Shown: positions 5,254 to 10,457 of the stretch, one piece after another
Position numbering within the stretch: the first letter of the stretch is position 1
Layout of the letters: each line of letters starts with the position of its first letter
NCBI GenBank assembly: GCA_027080125.1
Contig: JALWSW010000225.1
Location: 1 to 10,457 of the forward strand
Reading direction: 5' to 3'
Length of the DNA: 10,457 bases
Origin: Campylobacterales bacterium
GTDB taxonomy: Bacteria > Campylobacterota_A > Desulfurellia > JAADFJ01
Made by a program: the position numbers and the translations under genes
The notes under the pieces: model-generated
What the model was told of the DNA's origin: nothing
Database searches by the model: none
What the model saw: the letters and a program-made list of their open reading frames with translations, nothing else

Positions 5254-6831
5254 GTGAATTTTAGCCTTTTATTGCAAGAAATCGTCAAACTGTTTAAAGG
5301 TTTTTCGGCGACCCAAAAGGTTGTTCTGACTTTTTTGGGCACGATACTGTTTGTGGGGCTTATAGCACTTTCATTTACCTCCAAAATTAATTATTCTCTG
5401 CTCTATTCCGGCATGAATCCGTCTGATACCGCTAAGGTAGTGGCTGAGCTGAAATCTTTGAATATTCCGTATAAACTTGTAAACGAAGGAACTATAGAGG
5501 TGCCCTCCGATAAGGTTTACGAGGCAAGAATGAATCTTGCATCAAAAAATCTTCCTTCCGGAGGAGTGGTAGGCTTTGAACTGTTTGATAAGTCTAACTT
5601 CGGAATGACGAATTTTGCGCAGAATATTAATTATCAAAGGGCGCTTGCCGGAGAACTTACAAGAACTATAAACAGCTTGAGCGAGGTAAGAAACAGCAGG
5701 GTTCAGATTGCCATACCAAAACCATCGGTTTTTGTTTCGGAGCAGAAAAAACCTACTGCAAGCGTTGTTCTCCTGCTTTCTCATCCTATTTCCGCTTCAC
5801 ACGTCAAGGCGATTCAGCATATTGTTGCATCAAGCGTTCCGGGTATGCAACCGAATGATGTTTCGGTGGTAAGCTCCGATGGCACCCTGTTAAGCGTTTC
5901 CAAGCAGCAGGCTGCTGAGAACGAAAAGATTAAATATCAGAAGCAGATAGAGAGTTCGTTAGAAGAAAAGATCAAGAAGCTGCTTAGCCCGATTGTAGGA
6001 AAGAAATTTTCGGTTGCCGTTAAGGTTGATACCGATTTTAGCAAACTAAGCAAGCAATCGATTGTTTATGACCCCAATTCGGTTCCGGTAAGCGAGCAAT
6101 CCTCGACTGAAAAAAGCAGCAAGGTTGTTTCCTCGGGAACCCCCGGTGTTGTTTCCAATACTACAAAAAATCCTACTTCCCAATCAAAACTTTTTCCCGT
6201 TTCATCGAAAAAAACCGTTACGACAAATTATGATGTGGGAAAAACCGTTACACAAAGCAGCTTAGAGCCTGGCAGAATAAAGCGCATAAGTGCTGCTGTT
6301 GTTGTTGATGGAATCTATACGACCGACAAAAAAGGGAAATTGATTTATCATCCGCGTTCGGCTTCCCAGATGAAAAAGATAACCGATCTTATTGCCTCAG
6401 CCGTTGGTTATGACAAAAGCAGAGGCGACCAGCTTACGGTAACAAATATTCAGTTTGAACTTCCAAAAACGCCACCTGCAGTAAAAGTCAGCTCAATCTC
6501 ATCCATTTCCGACAAAATTCGTAAATTTGCAACACCGTTGCGTTATCTGCTGAGCGTTATAGTCTTCGTCATTTTGTATCTGTTTGTTGCAAGACCATTG
6601 ATAAAAAATCTTTCAAAACCGATAGCCCAACCTGCCGGAAATCTGAATCAAACCTTTGTAGGACAAAAAGTTTCCGATATCGAAAGCAGGGTCAAAGAAG
6701 AATTTGAGGAGGCTTCTCGGTTAACCGAAGATCAGATAAGGGAAAAACAGATGAACGAAAATATAAAAAAAGAGGTGAACGGTTCACCTGAAATAGCTGC
6801 TGCCATTGTTAAAGATCTGATAAATGAATAG
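5254..6831 (+). CDS. fliF: Flagellar MS-ring protein FliF
   Basis: FliF forms the MS ring in the inner membrane, the foundation of the basal body. The 525 residues show a first membrane helix at about 23-41 and ring-building motifs across 45-265, including NYSLLYSGMNPSD (46-58) and NFAQNINYQRALAGELTRTI (120-139). A Ser/Thr/Pro-rich loop follows at about 275-320, and the ring domain resumes at 335-405 with LEPGRIKRISAAVVVDG. The second helix is at about 430-446, followed by the cytoplasmic tail. The last residues, PEIAAAIVKDLINE, are the FliG-binding end. The start is GTG 5254, 4 nt after the fliE stop. There is no clear ribosome binding site, which suggests coupling to fliE. The size is near the family norm. 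Confidence 0.96.
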   Translation: MNFSLLLQEIVKLFKGFSATQKVVLTFLGTILFVGLIALSFTSKINYSLLYSGMNPSDTAKVVAELKSLNIPYKLVNEGTIEVPSDKVYEARMNLASKNLPSGGVVGFELFDKSNFGMTNFAQNINYQRALAGELTRTINSLSEVRNSRVQIAIPKPSVFVSEQKKPTASVVLLLSHPISASHVKAIQHIVASSVPGMQPNDVSVVSSDGTLLSVSKQQAAENEKIKYQKQIESSLEEKIKKLLSPIVGKKFSVAVKVDTDFSKLSKQSIVYDPNSVPVSEQSSTEKSSKVVSSGTPGVVSNTTKNPTSQSKLFPVSSKKTVTTNYDVGKTVTQSSLEPGRIKRISAAVVVDGIYTTDKKGKLIYHPRSASQMKKITDLIASAVGYDKSRGDQLTVTNIQFELPKTPPAVKVSSISSISDKIRKFATPLRYLLSVIVFVILYLFVARPLIKNLSKPIAQPAGNLNQTFVGQKVSDIESRVKEEFEEASRLTEDQIREKQMNENIKKEVNGSPEIAAAIVKDLINE

Positions 6832-6836
6832 CGCCA

Positions 6837-7856
6837 ATGGATAATGTCGATTCCGAAAAGATATCCGGAATAAGAAAAGCTGCAGTAGTGATTGTAGCGC
6901 TTGGAGAGGAACTGGCGACAAAAGTCTATAAATATCTTTCAAAAGAAGAGATTACCTTGATTTCCGAGGAGATTGCAAGAATCAGATCTATCGATTCCTC
7001 GATTGCCTCACCAATTCTAAAAGAGTTCCATAATCTGATGAGGGCAAATCTTTATGTTAAAGAAGGCGGAATAGAGTATGCCAAAGAGCTTATAATGAAA
7101 ACACTGCCTGAGCATGAAGCGAAAGCCGTTATAGAAAGGCTTGAGAAAACATTAAAATACGGTGACAGTTTTTCTTTTCTTTCCAGAGTGGGGACGAGTG
7201 ACCTGATAAAGTTTCTCAAAAACGAACATCCTCAAACCATTGCTGTTGTGCTTGCTAATATGAAGCCAAAACAGGCTGCTGACATTCTCTCTCAATTGGA
7301 CGAAAATCTTCAGGATAAGGTTATGCTTAGAATGGCAAATACCGAAAATGTCTCGCTTGAGATTTTGAAGAAGGTATCTGATATTCTCAAAGAACGTCTT
7401 AAGAATGTTCCGGTATCCGCCGGAATTGAGATTGGCGGGGTAAAAAACGCTGCAGAGATTTTCAACAATATCGGAAAGGACAGTTCCAAAAGAATATTGG
7501 AAAATATTGCCAGAACAGACGAAAACCTTGCCGCACAAATACGGGATCTGATGTTTGTTTTTGATGATATTGCCAAACTTGACGACAAAGCTATTCAGGA
7601 GATACTCAAGCGGATTGATAAAAAGAATCTTACCATTGCTTTGAAGGCTACCACCGATGAGATCAGAGAAAAGATCTTCTCCAACATGACCTCAAGAGCT
7701 GCTGATGTTCTGAAGGAGGAGATGGAGTATCTGGGAGCGGTTAAGGTAAAAGATGTTATGGCTGCCCAGCATAGTATCGTAGAGGAGATAAGAGCAATGG
7801 ATGAGGAGGGGGTAATATCGCTTTCTTCAGGAGAGGAAGATGAGTATATTTCTTAA
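6837..7856 (+). CDS. fliG: Flagellar motor switch protein FliG
   Basis: FliG sits on the cytoplasmic face of the MS ring, binds FliF, FliM and the stator, and generates torque. The 339 residues show the N-terminal FliF-binding domain (about 8-105) and the middle domain with the EHPQ motif (130-133) and ANMKPKQAADIL (140-151). The C-terminal domain carries the MFVFDDI motif (239-245). The torque helix region includes the charged block around 277-295 (REKIFSNMTSRAADVLKEE), then EYLGAVKVKDV (297-307). The ATG lies 5 nt after the fliF stop without an obvious ribosome binding site, so coupling is likely. It overlaps fliH by 17 nt. Length is typical. Confidence 0.97.
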   Translation: MDNVDSEKISGIRKAAVVIVALGEELATKVYKYLSKEEITLISEEIARIRSIDSSIASPILKEFHNLMRANLYVKEGGIEYAKELIMKTLPEHEAKAVIERLEKTLKYGDSFSFLSRVGTSDLIKFLKNEHPQTIAVVLANMKPKQAADILSQLDENLQDKVMLRMANTENVSLEILKKVSDILKERLKNVPVSAGIEIGGVKNAAEIFNNIGKDSSKRILENIARTDENLAAQIRDLMFVFDDIAKLDDKAIQEILKRIDKKNLTIALKATTDEIREKIFSNMTSRAADVLKEEMEYLGAVKVKDVMAAQHSIVEEIRAMDEEGVISLSSGEEDEYIS

Positions 7857-8448
7857 AAAACCGGATGGCTGCAATTGTGTCGTGGATAATGACCCGCGTT
7901 CCGTATTTAACGATTTGTCAAAGAAGAATATCACCGAAGATTTAAACTATCAAAAAGGGTATATTAAAGGTAAAGAAGACGGAGTAAAGCTGGGCAGAAA
8001 ATCTGCTGAAGAAAAGCTTAAATCCGATTATGAAAATGCATTCAAAAATATTGAGGAATCTGTTGAGAAACTAAATAGAGCATATAAAGGTTATCTTGAT
8101 ATTATAAAGGCGCTTCAGTCGAATCTTCCAAAGTTGATTATAGCGGTTGCCGAAAAACTGATAGAACACAAGCTGAGTGAGGATGACGGGGCTATAGTTA
8201 AAAGTATAATTGAACGGCTATCTGAAAAGATAACATCTGAGTTTGTAGTTTATGTGTCTGAAAATGACAAAGAACGCTTGAGTGTCGATAATTTCGTAAG
8301 CATAAAAGCGAACAAGACGCTCAAACCCGGTGAGGTGGTTCTGGATTGGAAGCAGGGTCATGTGGACGGCAGGTTTGAGACAAAGATAAAAAATTTAAAA
8401 GAGTGGATAGAAGGTATCAACCTTGAAGAATTTATCAGCAAGGATTAA
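7840..8448 (+). CDS. fliH: Flagellar export stator protein FliH
   Basis: FliH is the peripheral stalk of the flagellar export apparatus; it binds and regulates the ATPase FliI and docks it to the C-ring and export gate. The 202 residues carry an uninterrupted GxxxG ladder, G40-G44-G48-G52 (GYIKGKEDGVKLG), a known hallmark of FliH. A helical region follows, then the C-terminal FliI-regulating domain (about 95-190) with VAEKLIEHKL (103-112) and VDGRFETKIKNL (175-186). The start overlaps fliG, with an AGGAGAGG-type site just upstream. The end overlaps fliI by 26 nt. Confidence 0.9.
   Translation: MSIFLKKPDGCNCVVDNDPRSVFNDLSKKNITEDLNYQKGYIKGKEDGVKLGRKSAEEKLKSDYENAFKNIEESVEKLNRAYKGYLDIIKALQSNLPKLIIAVAEKLIEHKLSEDDGAIVKSIIERLSEKITSEFVVYVSENDKERLSVDNFVSIKANKTLKPGEVVLDWKQGHVDGRFETKIKNLKEWIEGINLEEFISKD
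8409..8414 (+). promoter_or_regulatory. Ribosome binding site deciding the TTG start of fliI
   Basis: AGAAGG, inside the 3' end of fliH, lies 8 nt before TTG 8423. It supports that non-ATG start, because no in-frame ATG precedes the conserved FliI beta-barrel region. Confidence 0.55.
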
Positions 8449-9727
8449 AGGTATCAGAGAATCCGATCCGTATAGCTATTCCGGCAAGGTAGAAAAGGTG
8501 ATCGGTCTTACGATACGCTCAACTGGCATTCCGGCGCGGCTGGGTGATTTTTGCACAATCCACACCGATAAAGATAACCGGCTGCCTGCTGAGGTTGTAG
8601 GTTTTGATGAACAAAACATCTTTCTTATGCCTCTTGGACCAACCGACGGTATTGCAGCGGGAAATATGGTAACTTTGGATAAGCATGATCTTTCCGTGGG
8701 TTGCAGCGACAAACTTCTTGGGAGAGTTGTTGACGGATTAGGCAGTCCGATAGACTCCGGTGAACAGATTATGCCTGTTGATTACTATCCGCTGTTTGGA
8801 AAGCCTATTTCTCCGCTTGCCAGGGGAATCATAAATAAACCTTTGGAAACCGGAATAAAAGCGATAGATTGTTTTGCCACATTGGGCAAGGGACAAAAGA
8901 TCGGCATATTTGCCGGTTCCGGAGTCGGCAAAAGCACGCTTATGGGTATGCTTGCCAGAAGCAGTGATGCCGATGTGAATGTGATTGCTTTGATTGGAGA
9001 GCGCGGTCGCGAGGTGAAAGAGTTTATCGATAGGGATCTGAAAGACGGATTGGGCCGTTCGGTTGTTGTTGCCGCCACAAGCGACCAGCCGCCTTTGCTG
9101 AGGCGTGAGGCTGCCTTTTGCGCAACTGCCATAGCCGAGTTTTTCAGAGATATGGGCAAGGATGTGCTTCTTGTTATGGATTCGGTGACACGATTTGCGA
9201 TGGCTCAAAGAGAAATCGGGCTTTCAATAGGTGAACCGCCTTCGACAAAAGGATATACACCTTCGGTGTTTTCTCTTCTTCCAAGGCTTATGGAAAGAGC
9301 AGGCAAAATCGAGGATTCCGGAAGTATAACGGCGATTTATACGGTTTTGGTTGATGCGGACGATTTTAACGAGCCGATTTCGGATGCGTGCAGGTCTATA
9401 CTTGACGGTCATATAATTCTTTCCCGTGAAATAGCCGAAAGAGGGCTTTATCCTCCGGTTGATATAAACAAGAGCATCTCTCGCTTGATGCCGTATTTAA
9501 AAGATAAGAATGCAATGTTTATTGCCTCAAAGGCAAGACATCTCAAGGCGATATATAATGAAAACAGCGATCTTATAAAGATCGGAGCATACAAAAAAGG
9601 CACTGACCCTTCGATTGATGAGGCGATTGTCAAGGTTCCCCAAATAGACAACTTTCTGATGCAAGCCTCTGACGAGCGGTTTGATAGCAAGGAAAGTTTT
9701 GCTATATTAAGCGGTATAGTAAAATGA
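8423..9727 (+). CDS. fliI: Flagellar protein export ATPase FliI
   Basis: FliI is the hexameric ATPase of the flagellar type III export apparatus; it hydrolyses ATP to unfold and release export substrates with FliH and FliJ. The 434 residues show an N-terminal beta-barrel (about 17-90) and Walker A GSGVGKST (165-172). GERGREV (192-198) contains the catalytic glutamate and VLLVMDSVTRFA (248-259) is the Walker B region. The family signatures GEPPSTKGYTPSVFSLLPRL (270-289) and DGHIILSREIAERGLYP (328-344) follow. Translation starts at TTG, inside the end of fliH. The stop overlaps fliJ as ATGA. Length and motifs are normal for flagellar FliI. Confidence 0.97.
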   Translation: MKNLSARIKGIRESDPYSYSGKVEKVIGLTIRSTGIPARLGDFCTIHTDKDNRLPAEVVGFDEQNIFLMPLGPTDGIAAGNMVTLDKHDLSVGCSDKLLGRVVDGLGSPIDSGEQIMPVDYYPLFGKPISPLARGIINKPLETGIKAIDCFATLGKGQKIGIFAGSGVGKSTLMGMLARSSDADVNVIALIGERGREVKEFIDRDLKDGLGRSVVVAATSDQPPLLRREAAFCATAIAEFFRDMGKDVLLVMDSVTRFAMAQREIGLSIGEPPSTKGYTPSVFSLLPRLMERAGKIEDSGSITAIYTVLVDADDFNEPISDACRSILDGHIILSREIAERGLYPPVDINKSISRLMPYLKDKNAMFIASKARHLKAIYNENSDLIKIGAYKKGTDPSIDEAIVKVPQIDNFLMQASDERFDSKESFAILSGIVK

Positions 9728-10179
9728 AGAAGATAAAAATGTTGGTAAAAATCATACGGATAAAAAAAGGCGCGATGAACAGCCTGCGAATTGTTCTTGC
9801 CGGCTATTTTAAAGAAGAATCCCATATTGAAAAGGAGATTTCCGAATTAAGCAAATCGCTTGAATTCAACAATGCGTTGTATGAGAGTATGATAGCAATG
9901 AGATCTCCTGATATAAAACGTTTGGAACGATTGTTTACCCTACGTTCTTTAATAGAGAATCAAATCGGCATATCGGAAAAAAGACTCAAAGAACTGTCCG
10001 AAAAGATTAACAATGTGCGAAATCAAATAACTGAGGTTCGCAAAGAGATTAAGCTTTATAAATCGCTGAAGGAAAAAAGATTACAGCAGATTAAAGATGA
10101 TATTGCTAAAGCCGAACAGAAAGAAAGCGATGATATTGCCGGCATTAGATTTTTGAACCGGATGCAGAATGGGTTGTAG
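9724..10179 (+). CDS. fliJ: Flagellar FliJ-like export coiled-coil protein
   Basis: FliJ is the central stalk of the FliI hexamer and an escort for export chaperones. The 151 residues are highly charged and helical, with long coiled-coil stretches at about 30-60 and 64-135. The C-terminal pattern EQKESDDIAGIRF (131-143) is typical of FliJ. FliJ proteins diverge strongly, so the call leans on position directly after fliI (ATGA overlap), size and coiled-coil character. The N-terminal 20 residues are unusually basic and may be slightly overextended: ATG 9739 and 9775 are internal alternatives. Its 3' end overlaps the next gene by 11 nt. Confidence 0.82.
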   Translation: MKKIKMLVKIIRIKKGAMNSLRIVLAGYFKEESHIEKEISELSKSLEFNNALYESMIAMRSPDIKRLERLFTLRSLIENQIGISEKRLKELSEKINNVRNQITEVRKEIKLYKSLKEKRLQQIKDDIAKAEQKESDDIAGIRFLNRMQNGL

Positions 10180-10457
10180 AGTTTTAAAAATTTTCGGCTT
10201 TTTCCTTATCGGTTTTTGTTTTGCTTCTCAGGCTTTTGCGGGTGGAAATATCAATAAATCATCTGGTAGTTCTCAGGCGTTATACGACAAAGCTATTAAG
10301 AAAGAGATAGCTGATTTATCGAAACTTAAGTCGGAGATAATCAAAGAGCAGAACCGCCTCAAAGAGCTAATAGAGGAGTATAAAAAGGCAAAAGCGGATA
10401 TGCAGGAAACCATTACACAGGTGAAAAACAAAAATTACAAGATGATAGGCTCTATAT
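10169..10457 (+). CDS. MotE-like secreted coiled-coil flagellar protein (partial, C-terminus off window)
   Basis: Ninety-six codons are visible. Residues 1-24 look like a Sec signal peptide: a basic start, hydrophobic core (IFGFFLIGFCFA) and AFA before the likely cleavage. A Ser/Gly linker follows, then a charged coiled coil (about 40-90). The sequence is cut off at NKNYKMIGSI, which resembles the junction before the MgtE N-like domain of MotE-type proteins (a typical form is KKMAKIYE). MotE proteins are periplasmic or membrane-linked factors supporting motor function, often encoded after fliJ. The decisive C-terminal domain is outside the window, so this is provisional. The ATG overlaps the end of fliJ by 11 nt, and the ribosome binding site is weak. 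Confidence 0.62.
   Translation, partial: MGCRVLKIFGFFLIGFCFASQAFAGGNINKSSGSSQALYDKAIKKEIADLSKLKSEIIKEQNRLKELIEEYKKAKADMQETITQVKNKNYKMIGSI

Noticed and set aside
7152..7588. Minus-strand frames of 128 and 92 codons within fliG
   Set aside because: They are antisense shadows of a clearly conserved fliG and show no motifs.
1..10457. CRISPR arrays, tRNA or rRNA genes, insertion sequences, phage or defence modules
   Set aside because: No regularly spaced repeats, tRNA-like folds, transposase motifs or terminal inverted repeats were seen. The coding content is respiratory, transport and flagellar.

Overview
The window comes from a motile Gram-negative bacterium that respires nitrous oxide and has a moderately AT-rich genome. 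It holds a clade II-type nitrous-oxide reductase beside the rod/MS-ring/export-ATPase operon of a sigma-54-controlled flagellum. That combination would fit Deferribacterota (relatives of Denitrovibrio, Geovibrio or Deferribacter). This placement is inferred from gene content and protein character only; other deep-branching Gram-negative phyla are possible.

Layout. Positions 1-1298 (minus strand) are the N-terminal two thirds of nosZ, whose C-terminus lies off the left edge. It carries a twin-arginine signal peptide. Positions 1299-1514 are an AT-rich divergent promoter region with an inverted repeat and a 20-bp-spaced direct repeat. Positions 1515-2228 (+) encode an orphan FetB/UPF0014 membrane permease. 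Positions 2229-2528 hold two small palindromes and a short ORF that may be the C-terminal remnant of a GlnE-like adenylyltransferase. Positions 2529-3836 (minus) encode a full-length NtrC-type response regulator with a GAFTDA variant of the sigma-54 contact loop. Positions 3837-4089 are the regulator/flagellar divergent region, with a near-consensus sigma-70 promoter and a sigma-54 (-24/-12) promoter pointing at the flagellar operon. From 4090 to the right edge runs one tightly packed operon: flgB, flgC, a 17-codon ORF, fliE, fliF, fliG, fliH, fliI, fliJ and the start of a MotE-like gene.

How the genes work together. The NtrC-type regulator, probably phosphorylated by a kinase encoded elsewhere, is the likely activator of the sigma-54 promoter at 4029-4044. 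The operon encodes proximal rod proteins (FlgB, FlgC), the rod/MS-ring adaptor (FliE), the MS ring (FliF), a rotor protein (FliG), and the export ATPase with its stator and stalk (FliH, FliI, FliJ). These are the earliest-assembled parts of the basal body. The last gene encodes a secreted coiled-coil protein of the MotE type. Genes overlap or are separated by only a few bases except between flgC and fliE, where the 90-nt gap is mostly filled by the 17-codon ORF. Several starts are non-ATG (TTG for flgB and fliI, GTG for fliF), consistent with translational coupling.

I saw no tRNA, rRNA, CRISPR array, insertion sequence or convincing intrinsic terminator.
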